A stretch of DNA of 5,564 nt from an uncultured Bacillota bacterium (GCA_902766525.1 CACXDX010000045.1:1-5564); one strand, 5' to 3'; numbered from the stretch's first letter, positions 1-5,018 are shown. Numbers and translations are program-made. Notes: generated by a model not told the origin, from the sequence alone.

Positions 1-594
1 ATCACGCTGTTGATGCATACTCCCCGCCGAGAACTTGAAGATATGATTTTCCGGCGCAAGCTGCGGAAACGAAAAAAGGTCATGATCGGTTCCGTTGAGA
101 CTTTCAAAACTTCTTTCGAATACGATTACGAAGAAAAGTTTACTCCCATCACCGATATCTATGATTTAGGCGATGATGAGTCGGAATATATCTTTCCCCT
201 GGTTTTTTTCTGTGAAGAACTGCCGGAGGGTCATATTCCCCGTTCCTCCGCGCCGAAATACGATCTTTCTTTTTCTTTAAAAATTGACCCGGAGAAGGAA
301 CCGGAACTGGCGGAATTGGAACGAAATGATCCTTATTTGGCAAATTTTGCCAGTAATGAAACAGATCTGAAAAAATGGAAGATCCGTCCGAAATTGGCAT
401 TGTCCGAAACAGGCATCAATGATCTCATCGCTTTGCAGGAGAAAGAACCCTCCATGGAATTTGAGGTGGAATATCTGTTTTTCAGCAAGCTGCTCACCGG
501 CATTTATCCCATTGATGGCTATGATTACCCCGAATGGGTGCCGGAGCTTTTGGACAAGCTCAATCGTTCCGTCAATCCCTGGATCAAGAAATAA
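1..594 (+). CDS. Hypothetical acidic protein, 5' end probably outside the window
   Basis: I do not recognise this protein. The reading frame is open from the first base to a TAA at 592-594. In-frame ATGs lie at 13, 43 and 82, but none has a convincing ribosome binding site; the best is a short AAAAAGG very close to the ATG at 82. The true start is therefore uncertain and may lie upstream. The product has a short, strongly basic stretch (codons at about 49-81, rich in Arg and Lys) followed by a long body rich in Glu and Asp. Many aromatic residues are spread through it, including a Tyr/Asp/Pro/Trp-rich stretch near the C terminus. There is no obvious signal peptide, membrane helix, cysteine cluster or nucleotide-binding motif, so it looks soluble and cytoplasmic. 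It converges on the oxygen-defence operon and is separated from it by a terminator, so a functional link is not implied. Its reality as a gene is supported by its length and by the terminator 10 bases after its stop. Confidence 0.6.
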   Translation: MTLLMHTPRRELEDMIFRRKLRKRKKVMIGSVETFKTSFEYDYEEKFTPITDIYDLGDDESEYIFPLVFFCEELPEGHIPRSSAPKYDLSFSLKIDPEKEPELAELERNDPYLANFASNETDLKKWKIRPKLALSETGINDLIALQEKEPSMEFEVEYLFFSKLLTGIYPIDGYDYPEWVPELLDKLNRSVNPWIKK

Positions 595-604
595 GAGAAA
601 AAAT

Positions 605-644
605 AAAACCCCCCGACGCGGGAAATTCCGCATCGGGGGGTTTT
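605..644. terminator. Strong bidirectional intrinsic terminator
   Basis: A GC-rich hairpin pairs CCCCCCGA (609-616) with TCGGGGGG (633-640). After one C/A mismatch the pairing continues through GCGGG (618-622) with TCCGC (627-631), closing on a four-base AAAT loop. AAAA at 605-608 and TTTT at 641-644 flank the stem. The plus strand therefore ends in a short U run. The minus strand ends in UUUUAUUUUUU, which is the better U tract. It lies between convergent genes: 10 bases after the hypothetical gene's stop and about 60 bases beyond the stop of the rubrerythrin fusion, so it probably serves both. Confidence 0.88.
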
Positions 645-702
645 GATCAGTTGGTTTAGCGTTTGCCTTTAAAGGAAACCGAATTTTTTAAAGACAGATA
701 TT

Positions 703-1863
703 TCAGCGAATTTTCTTTTCAAACCAGTTTTGGCCGTAGCTGCAGATCGGGCAGATCTTCGGCGCCGCGGCGGCTTTGACTTCATATCCGCAGTTGCGGC
801 AGATCCAGATGACTTCTTCCGCTTCGTCGAAAACGGTATCCGCTTCCACTTTGGCGAGGAGCTTTTTGTAGCGTGCTTCGTGGTTCTTTTCGATGTCGCC
901 GACTTGTTTGAAGAGGGAGGCGATTTCCGCAAAGCCTTCTTCCTCGGCTTCTTTGGCCATGCGGGGATACATATCGGTCCATTCTCCGTTTTCTCCCGCC
1001 GCGGCAGCTTTGAGATTTTCGACGGTTGAGGGGATGTTGCCTTCGTGTAAGAGTTTAAACCAGATTTTGGCGTGTTCTCTTTCGTTGAGGGCGGTTTCCT
1101 CAAAGATGGCGGCGATCTCTTCAAAACCGTCCTGCTTCGCCCGGGAGGCAAAATAAGTATATTTGTTTCGGGCCTGAGATTCTCCGGCGAACGCTTCGGC
1201 GAGATTGGCTTCGGTACGGCTGCCGGCGAGCATCGCCGCGTCTTTGGCCGGTTCATCCGAAGGGATCGGTTCGAATTCCTCGGCGCCGTGTTTACAGACA
1301 GGGCAAACGAAATCGGCGGGAAGCTCATCGCCTTCGTAGACGTAGCCGCAGATACGGCAGCGCCATCCTTTTTTCTTCGTTTTCTTCGGCCGGGGTTTGA
1401 CGAATTTCATATAGAAATCATAAGTCAGAGTCGTATCGCCGCTCAATACTTCCGCTTCGGTCACGTCGGCGATGAAAAGGGTGTGGGTGCCCAGATCCGT
1501 GGAGGAGATCACCTTTCCGGAGATAAAGGCATTGCAGTTTTCGGTCAGATGGAGCAGACCGTTTTCCCCGCGTTCGACGGCGCTGAAATCTTTGAACTTA
1601 TCAACGTCTTTGCCCGATTGGAATCCGAAATGTTGAAAGATCGAGAAAGGCGTCGCCGTCGTCAGCACCGAAACGGTGAAGAGGCCTGTGGCGAGAACCA
1701 TATCGTGGGTATAGTTGCTCTTGTTGACTGCCAGCATGACCCGGTTGGGTGTGGCGGTCACCTGAGAAAAGGTGTTGATAACGCAGCCGTTATCTTTGTC
1801 ACCGTCTTTGGCCGTGAGAATATAGAGGCCGTAGCCGATGTTAAACATTGCTTTGGGATCCAT
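703..1863 (-). CDS. Flavin reductase-rubredoxin-rubrerythrin fusion (Hrb-Rbr), probable NADH-linked peroxide reductase
   Basis: Three known modules are joined in 386 residues. Residues 1-155 are an FMN-binding flavin reductase domain of the Hrb type, with a typical opening (FNIGYGLYILTA, then TFSQVTATPNRV). A basic linker (about 156-166) leads to a short rubredoxin (167-200) with C169-x2-C172 and C187-P-V-C190. Residues 215-345 are the rubrerythrin four-helix diiron domain. Its likely ligands are E228 (in GESQARN), E261 and H264 (EREH), E291 and E294 (ENGE), and E325 with H328. The C terminus (353-386) is a second rubredoxin-like knuckle with C355-x2-C358 and C371-x2-C374. By family knowledge, Hrb takes electrons from NADH through FMN to rubredoxin, and rubrerythrin reduces hydrogen peroxide to water. 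One chain could therefore carry the whole path (inference). The start has AAGGAG six bases upstream. The gene begins only 13 bases after the fprA stop, so the two are co-transcribed and probably translationally coupled. All metal ligands look intact. Confidence 0.93.
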   Translation of the reverse strand: MDPKAMFNIGYGLYILTAKDGDKDNGCVINTFSQVTATPNRVMLAVNKSNYTHDMVLATGLFTVSVLTTATPFSIFQHFGFQSGKDVDKFKDFSAVERGENGLLHLTENCNAFISGKVISSTDLGTHTLFIADVTEAEVLSGDTTLTYDFYMKFVKPRPKKTKKKGWRCRICGYVYEGDELPADFVCPVCKHGAEEFEPIPSDEPAKDAAMLAGSRTEANLAEAFAGESQARNKYTYFASRAKQDGFEEIAAIFEETALNEREHAKIWFKLLHEGNIPSTVENLKAAAAGENGEWTDMYPRMAKEAEEEGFAEIASLFKQVGDIEKNHEARYKKLLAKVEADTVFDEAEEVIWICRNCGYEVKAAAAPKICPICSYGQNWFEKKIR

Positions 1864-1876
1864 GAGATACTCCTTT

Positions 1877-3082
1877 TTATTTCAGTGAGGCGGCCATCGC
1901 GTCGAGAAGGGCTTCCATATCTTCGCATTGTTCGGCCTTCATGGTGGATTTGATGGTCACGGTCGGTTCGAGGATGGTGATATCCTTCATATTTTCCAGC
2001 TTCGCTTTGATCTTTTTGCCGGATGCCGGGGCCCAGCTGCCGTTTTCCATGATCGCCGCGGTTTTGCCGCGAACGGTCAGGTGTTCCATTTCCATCAGCA
2101 GCGTTTCGATAACGGGATGGATCTCTCCGGTATAGGTCGGCGAGGCAATGGCGAAGTGGCTGTATTTGAAGATATCCGCAATGAGGTAGGAGGGATGTGT
2201 TTTGGCCGCATCGTACATCGTGATTTCGGTGATGCCTCTGTCGTTGAGGCCGGCGGCGAAGATCTCAGCCATATTCTGCGTTCCGCCGTACATCGAGGTA
2301 TAAATGATCACGATGCCCTTCTTTTCTTCTTTATAGCTGCTCCAGAGATCGTGCTTTTCAATGAAATAGCCGAGATCGCTTCTCCAGACGGGGCCGTGGA
2401 GCGGGCAGATCCTTTGGATATCGAGACCGGCGGCTTTTTTGAGCACGTTTTGAACCTGTTTGCCGTATTTGCCGACGATATTGCAATAGTAGCGGCGGGC
2501 GGAATCGATGAGATCGCGGTCAAAATCAAATTCATCGTTGAAGAGCTTGCCGTTCAGCGTGCCGAAGGTACCGAAAGCGTCGGCGGAAAACAGCGTTTTG
2601 TCGGTGCTGTCGTAAGTCATCATCACTTCGGGCCAATGGACCAGCGGCGCCATAACGAAATTTAAAACGTGATCGTTGATCGTGAGGCTGTCGCCTTCTT
2701 TGACGAGGTGAAAACGGTCGGAAAAGTCGGTTGTGAAATATTGCCCCATCATCGTGGCGATTTTGCTGTTGCAGACGATGGTTGCTTCGGGATAAGCGTT
2801 GGCGGTGGATTCAAAAGAAGCCGCGTGGTCGGGCTCCATATGATTGACGACAATGTAGTCGAGTTTTCTGCCGTCGAGCACCGCGGCCAGATTTTCTGAA
2901 AATTGGCGGCAGCAGGAGAAATCGACGGTGTCGAAGAGAACGGTTTTATCTTTGTCGATGAGGACGTAGGCATTGTAGGAAACCCCTTCGGGAATCGGAT
3001 AAACGCTTTCAAAGCGTTCGGTGGTGCGGTCGTTGGCGCCGATCCAAAAGAGGTTGTCGGTAACTTTTTTGATGCATTTCAT
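1877..3082 (-). CDS. fprA: Flavodiiron protein (A-type flavoprotein), oxygen/nitric oxide reductase
   Basis: This is a 401-residue class A flavodiiron protein, the usual length of about 400. The N-terminal metallo-beta-lactamase-like domain carries the complete diiron ligand set: H81-x-E83-x-D85, H149, D168 and H229, at the spacings expected for the family. The C-terminal flavodoxin-like domain starts near residue 256, with the FMN phosphate loop YTSMYGGTQNMA at 261-272 and a second flavin-contact loop around ASPTYTGE (313-320). Such enzymes act in the cytoplasm and reduce oxygen to water, or nitric oxide to nitrous oxide, at the diiron site of a head-to-tail dimer. They lack their own NADH oxidase part. 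In Moorella the electron donor is Hrb, which here is the N-terminal half of the gene directly downstream, 13 bases away. The ribosome binding site is a modest AAGGA about 11 bases before the ATG. The 176-base spacer upstream may let this gene pair be expressed separately from the superoxide reductase half, but I see no convincing promoter there. Confidence 0.96.
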   Translation of the reverse strand: MKCIKKVTDNLFWIGANDRTTERFESVYPIPEGVSYNAYVLIDKDKTVLFDTVDFSCCRQFSENLAAVLDGRKLDYIVVNHMEPDHAASFESTANAYPEATIVCNSKIATMMGQYFTTDFSDRFHLVKEGDSLTINDHVLNFVMAPLVHWPEVMMTYDSTDKTLFSADAFGTFGTLNGKLFNDEFDFDRDLIDSARRYYCNIVGKYGKQVQNVLKKAAGLDIQRICPLHGPVWRSDLGYFIEKHDLWSSYKEEKKGIVIIYTSMYGGTQNMAEIFAAGLNDRGITEITMYDAAKTHPSYLIADIFKYSHFAIASPTYTGEIHPVIETLLMEMEHLTVRGKTAAIMENGSWAPASGKKIKAKLENMKDITILEPTVTIKSTMKAEQCEDMEALLDAMAASLK

Positions 3083-3119
3083 GGTGTGATCAATCCTTCC
3101 GTTTTTTTAAAATATCTAT

Positions 3120-3146
3120 CAAGCGGCTGCAATATGCAGCCGCTTG
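3120..3146. repeat. Perfect 12-base-pair hairpin upstream of fprA, possible attenuator or RNA processing site
   Basis: CAAGCGGCTGCA (3120-3131) is perfectly complementary to TGCAGCCGCTTG (3135-3146), leaving a three-base loop. In the operon's direction (minus strand) the stem is followed by AUAGAUAUUUU rather than an immediate U run. It could be a weak terminator, an attenuator, or a stabilising/processing hairpin at the 5' end of an fprA message. It lies about 37 bases before the fprA start codon. Confidence 0.7.
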
Positions 3147-3168
3147 AATCAGGAGCGAAATCAAATCA

Positions 3169-3204
3169 CAGCGAGGACCCGGATCCGCGAAGACCGGGCC
3201 GCTG
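3169..3204. repeat. Second, interrupted inverted repeat in the fprA leader
   Basis: CAGCG (3169-3173) pairs with CGCTG (3200-3204), and CCCGG (3178-3182) pairs with CCGGG (3194-3198). An asymmetric internal loop and an 11-base terminal loop interrupt the structure. On the minus-strand transcript it would form before the 3120-3146 hairpin. It has no U run and is not a terminator. Two consecutive hairpins would fit a structured leader or a site that protects the downstream message. Confidence 0.4.
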
Positions 3205-3258
3205 CGGTGTATTTCCGTTTTGGAGCGCTTTTTGAAATTCCGAGGATCGTTTTACCGT

Positions 3259-3498
3259 TCAGTCGTAGAGTGCCCGGGATGATACGCCGCTGAGCTGCGA
3301 GATCTTTCCGGTAAAATAACCGATAACATCAGCGGGAGCGTCGATGACGATGCTGATGATACGGGTATTTTGACGGATGTGAGGCAGGCCCATTCTGCCG
3401 ATGATGTATTGATCATAACTGCTGAGAATTTCATTGAGTTCCGGTACGGCGGCAGTATCTTTCACGATGATACCGACGACGGCAACTTTGTTTTCCAT
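3259..3498 (-). CDS. TM1266-family (iron-only hydrogenase system) putative regulator
   Basis: The 79-residue product matches my memory of the TM1266 family of small ACT/ferredoxin-like-fold proteins. The recognisable parts are an N-terminal strand with GIIVKD (9-14), a central YIIGRMGLPH block (31-40), and a second half with IISIVIDAPADVI followed by GK and a C-terminal GVSSRALYD. The family is normally named for genes near [FeFe]-hydrogenase maturation genes (hydE, hydF, hydG); its biochemical role is unproven. There is no DNA-binding helix-turn-helix and no cysteine, so any regulation would be through a ligand or a protein partner. The start is supported by AAGGGAG about eight bases upstream of the ATG. 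It lies 41 bases after the rubredoxin gene without an intervening terminator, so it belongs to the same transcript. Its place among oxygen-defence genes is unusual. Confidence 0.8.
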   Translation of the reverse strand: MENKVAVVGIIVKDTAAVPELNEILSSYDQYIIGRMGLPHIRQNTRIISIVIDAPADVIGYFTGKISQLSGVSSRALYD

Positions 3499-3539
3499 GG
3501 TTCATACTCCCTTAGATTCGCTTTAAGCTGAAAATAAAC

Positions 3540-3701
3540 TCAGTCGACGGCTTCAAACATGTCCTTGCCGGCGCCGCAGTCCGGGCAGCACCAGTCATCG
3601 GGAAGATCTTCAAAAGCGGTACCGGCGGCGATGTCGTTATCGGGATCGCCGATGGCGGGATCATAAACGTAGTCACAAACAGTGCAGATATATTTTTGCA
3701 T
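3540..3701 (-). CDS. rub: Rubredoxin
   Basis: This is a 53-residue one-iron electron carrier, the standard rubredoxin length. The iron ligands are C6-x2-C9 and C39-P-D-C42. The family hallmarks YDPAIGDPDND, AGTAFEDLPDDW and the closing GKDMFE are present. It is expected to pass electrons in the cytoplasm to superoxide reductase, encoded just upstream in the operon, and perhaps to rubrerythrin. I chose the ATG at 3701 because AAAGGA lies nine bases before it and the protein then begins at the normal rubredoxin N terminus. The longer frame to 3737 would overlap the upstream gene and add an unconserved basic tail. Two departures from the usual sequence are D10, where nearly all rubredoxins have Gly after the second cysteine, and an extra cysteine, C38, directly before the CPxC knuckle in place of the common Val. 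Confidence 0.95.
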   Translation of the reverse strand: MQKYICTVCDYVYDPAIGDPDNDIAAGTAFEDLPDDWCCPDCGAGKDMFEAVD

Positions 3702-3710
3702 GATGATAAT

Positions 3711-3718
3711 TCCTTTCC
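3711..3718 (-). promoter_or_regulatory. Ribosome binding site fixing the rubredoxin start
   Basis: GGAAAGGA on the minus strand ends nine bases before the ATG at 3701. It lies in the 23-base gap after the superoxide reductase stop and argues against the in-frame upstream ATG at 3737. Confidence 0.75.
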
Positions 3719-3724
3719 GTTTCG

Positions 3725-4096
3725 TTATTTTTTCCAAAGTTGATGCAGATTGCAGTAAGCGTAAGCGGTGACTTCATCAACGGGATCAACGCAGAAAACG
3801 GCTTTCGGCTCGTCTTCCGGGGTAAGTTTCTGAATCAGCAGATTCTTTCCGGTATCAAGAGCGATCCAGCTGATGTAATGTTTTTCGGTCATCGGATGTT
3901 CCGTTTCCCCGATTTTAACCGTTACGGTGCAGCCGTTCCTTTCAATAACAGGAACATGCTTTTCCCTTGCCGCGTCTTCGGTATTGGGGATCAATTCGAC
4001 CATTTCTTCTCCGCAGCAGCTGACGGGCGCTCCGGAAGCATAAGCGTGGGTGATGACATTCCCGCAATGTTTGCAATAAAAAAATTTGGGATCCAT
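3725..4096 (-). CDS. dfx: Desulfoferrodoxin (two-iron superoxide reductase)
   Basis: This 123-residue protein reduces superoxide to hydrogen peroxide without making oxygen, with rubredoxin as the usual electron donor. The N-terminal desulforedoxin-like domain (about 1-36) has the four-cysteine iron site C8-x2-C11 and C27-C28. The C-terminal catalytic domain has the square-pyramidal iron ligands H47, H67, H73, H118 and C115. The catalytic pair E45-K46 lies in the EKHVPVIE motif, and the typical EHPM, EKHYI and YCNLHQLW blocks are intact. It is therefore the two-centre (2Fe) class and not the shorter neelaredoxin. The ATG at 4096 has a full AGGAGGTG ribosome binding site six bases upstream, the strongest in the window. 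It is the first gene of the minus-strand operon and is divergent from the Crp/Fnr gene. Rubredoxin follows after 23 bases. Confidence 0.97.
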   Translation of the reverse strand: MDPKFFYCKHCGNVITHAYASGAPVSCCGEEMVELIPNTEDAAREKHVPVIERNGCTVTVKIGETEHPMTEKHYISWIALDTGKNLLIQKLTPEDEPKAVFCVDPVDEVTAYAYCNLHQLWKK

Positions 4097-4109
4097 AGAA
4101 CACCTCCTG

Positions 4110-4144
4110 TTGATTTTCTTTAATTATAGTGTATAATAGAAAAA
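4110..4144 (+). promoter_or_regulatory. Inferred promoter of the Crp/Fnr-family regulator
   Basis: TTGATT (4110-4115) and a perfect TATAAT (4132-4137) are separated by 16 bases and predict a start near 4144. This leaves a leader of about 35 bases before the ATG at 4179. The two divergent TATAAT boxes are only three bases apart, so RNA polymerase cannot occupy both promoters at once. Confidence 0.6.
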
Positions 4145-4151
4145 AAATCCG
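4116..4151 (-). promoter_or_regulatory. Inferred promoter of the superoxide reductase operon
   Basis: A perfect TATAAT (minus strand, 4123-4128) sits 26 bases before the superoxide reductase start codon and predicts a transcription start near 4116. The matching -35 position (about 4146-4151) reads CGGATT, a poor match to TTGACA. A good -10 with a poor -35 is the usual pattern of an activator-dependent promoter. It overlaps the left half of the palindrome at 4150-4165. An alternative -10, TATTAT (4133-4138), with TTGTAA at 4158-4163 has an unfavourable 19-base spacing. Confidence 0.6.
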
Positions 4152-4165
4152 TTGTAGTTACAACG
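4150..4165. promoter_or_regulatory. Palindromic operator, candidate Crp/Fnr-family binding site
   Basis: CGTTGTA and TACAACG form perfect seven-base inverted arms around a two-base GT centre. The size and the TTGT-N4-ACAA core are those of a Crp/Fnr-type dimer site, though it is not the Fnr consensus TTGAT-N4-ATCAA. Its centre (4157.5) is at -41.5 from the inferred superoxide reductase start and about +14 from the inferred start of the regulator transcript. It ends two bases before the AAAGGAG ribosome binding site of the regulator gene. Confidence 0.7.
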
Positions 4166-4178
4166 CAAAGGAGAAAAT

Positions 4179-4862
4179 ATGCCTTGTTTTTTTGAGGAAA
4201 TTTCCAAAGATGAAATCGGGAGACTCATGCTGTTTGAGGGCTTGAGCCCCGAGGAAATCGATAAGGTCGTCGAATGTCTGAAAGCGAGCGAATGCTGCTT
4301 CCCCAAAGATCATCCGATCTTAAATCGACGGGAGGATACTTCTTCTCTCGGTATTCTTTTAAAGGGCAGCGCCTTTGTGGTCAGCAGCGACAGCGAGGGC
4401 AATCGCTCCATTCTGGCGACGATACAACAAAACGAGATCTTCGGGATCGGTTTGCTGATGGATGATTTCTATGAAAATCTTGCCGTCATTGCCGCCGAGG
4501 ATTGTACCATTTTGATGATCGACGCCGATAAACTCTTTTGGGGCTGTCCGATTTCGTGTCACACTCATAAGCAGATGCTCTATAATGTGATCAATATTCT
4601 TTCCCGAACGAATCTGGGATTGATGCGTAAATCACGTCACATCTCTCAGCATTCCCTGCGCCGGAAAATTTTATCCTTTTTGGACGAACAATCGCAGTAT
4701 CAAAAAAGCGCCGATTTCCAGGTTCCCTTCAATCGTCAGGAAATGGCGGATTATCTCGGCGCCGATCGCTCCGCACTTTCGGCGGAGCTTTCAAGAATGA
4801 AAAAAGAAGGTATCATCGATTTTGAAAAAAATCATTTCATTCTGAAAAAGCCGGGCATATAA
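4179..4862 (+). CDS. Crp/Fnr-family transcriptional regulator
   Basis: The 227 residues have the usual Crp/Fnr plan and length. Residues 15-120 are a cyclic-nucleotide-binding-like beta-barrel sensor domain (LFEGLSPEEIDKV, then LLKGSAFVVSSDSEGNRSIL and IFGIGLL). Residues 128-160 form the long dimer helix, and 160-225 the winged helix-turn-helix, with FNRQEMADYLGADRSALSAEL as the DNA-reading unit. The cAMP-contact residues of Crp are not evident. It has seven cysteines: C3, C33, C39, C40, C109, C123 and C127. C123-x3-C127-H128 sits just before the dimer helix, so a metal, cluster or thiol sensor is possible (inference). AAGGAG five bases before the ATG supports the start. It is divergent from the oxygen-defence operon, shares its promoter region, and is the likely regulator of that operon and of itself. 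It could instead answer to nitric oxide or another signal. Confidence 0.92.
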   Translation: MPCFFEEISKDEIGRLMLFEGLSPEEIDKVVECLKASECCFPKDHPILNRREDTSSLGILLKGSAFVVSSDSEGNRSILATIQQNEIFGIGLLMDDFYENLAVIAAEDCTILMIDADKLFWGCPISCHTHKQMLYNVINILSRTNLGLMRKSRHISQHSLRRKILSFLDEQSQYQKSADFQVPFNRQEMADYLGADRSALSAELSRMKKEGIIDFEKNHFILKKPGI

Positions 4863-4866
4863 AAAA

Positions 4867-4897
4867 GCGGAAAAGAAGGACTTCTCTTCCGCGTCTT
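4867..4897. terminator. Bidirectional terminator between the Crp/Fnr gene and the tRNA
   Basis: GCGGAAAAGAA (4867-4877) pairs with TTCTCTTCCGC (4882-4892) with one A/C mismatch and a four-base loop. On the plus strand it starts four bases after the regulator's stop and is followed by GUCUUUU. On the minus strand the stem runs into six U residues (4861-4866), so it also suits the end of the tRNA transcript. Confidence 0.8.
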
Positions 4898-4901
4898 TTG
4901 T

Positions 4902-4976
4902 TGGTGGGCCCACTTGGGATCGAACCAAGGACCAACCGGTTATGAGCCGGGGGCTCTACCGCTGAGCTATAGGCCC
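4902..4976 (-). tRNA. tRNA with CAU anticodon (elongator Met or lysidine-modified Ile2)
   Basis: The 75-base gene includes an encoded CCA end. It folds as a full cloverleaf: acceptor GGGCCTA with TGGGCCC, D arm GCTC/GAGC with a short seven-base loop, anticodon loop CTCATAA with CAU at its centre, five-base variable loop TGGTC, and T arm CTTGG/CCAAG with TTCGATC. The G1-C72 pair rules against initiator fMet, which has an unpaired 1-72 position. Elongator Met and Ile2 share this loop, and I cannot separate them without comparison to known isotypes. The top pair of the anticodon stem (27-43) is a C/U mismatch, leaving four good pairs. It is preceded by a consensus promoter and followed by a shared terminator, so it is a single-gene unit. 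Confidence 0.95.
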
Positions 4977-4982
4977 GAATAC

Positions 4983-5018
4983 GTATCTCATTATACAATG
5001 ATGAAGCATCCTTGTCAA
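4983..5018 (-). promoter_or_regulatory. Consensus sigma-A promoter of the tRNA gene
   Basis: On the minus strand TTGACA (5013-5018) and TATAAT (4990-4995) are both exact consensus hexamers with the ideal 17-base spacing. The predicted start near 4983 gives a tRNA 5' leader of about seven bases. Such a strong, unregulated promoter is normal for a stable RNA. Confidence 0.9.

Larger units (their letters stand above)
3083..3258. other. 176-base structured spacer between the TM1266-type gene and fprA
   Basis: This is the longest gap inside the operon; the other internal spacers are 13, 23 and 41 bases. It holds two inverted repeats (3120-3146 and 3169-3204, listed separately) and the fprA ribosome binding site (AAGGA on the minus strand near 3095-3099). 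I looked for sigma-A promoter pairs on the minus strand and for a copy of the 4150-4165 palindrome and found neither in convincing form. No coding sequence is credible here. Confidence 0.6.

Noticed and set aside
669..1328. A 219-codon open frame on the minus strand
   Set aside because: It lies in another frame of the rubrerythrin fusion. The translation is dominated by Lys, Arg, Pro and Ser in low-complexity fashion, with no motif.
1072..1953. A 293-codon open frame on the plus strand
   Set aside because: It is antisense to the flavin reductase-rubredoxin-rubrerythrin gene and the fprA end, both of which have clear conserved motifs. It has no ribosome binding site and no recognisable domain.
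1928..2665. A 245-codon open frame on the plus strand
   Set aside because: It is antisense to fprA, whose ligand set is complete. Its composition (rich in Phe, Gly, Asp and His) is typical of a shadow frame.
3120..3146. Hairpin as a full intrinsic terminator splitting the operon
   Set aside because: The stem is strong but the following minus-strand sequence starts AUAGAUA rather than a U run, so I list it as a hairpin of unknown role.
3540..3737. Longer rubredoxin start at 3737
   Set aside because: It would overlap the superoxide reductase end and add a 12-residue tail not found in rubredoxins. The ribosome binding site at 3711-3718 fits the ATG at 3701.
3740..4123. A 127-codon open frame on the plus strand
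   Set aside because: It is fully antisense to the superoxide reductase gene, which has all catalytic residues.
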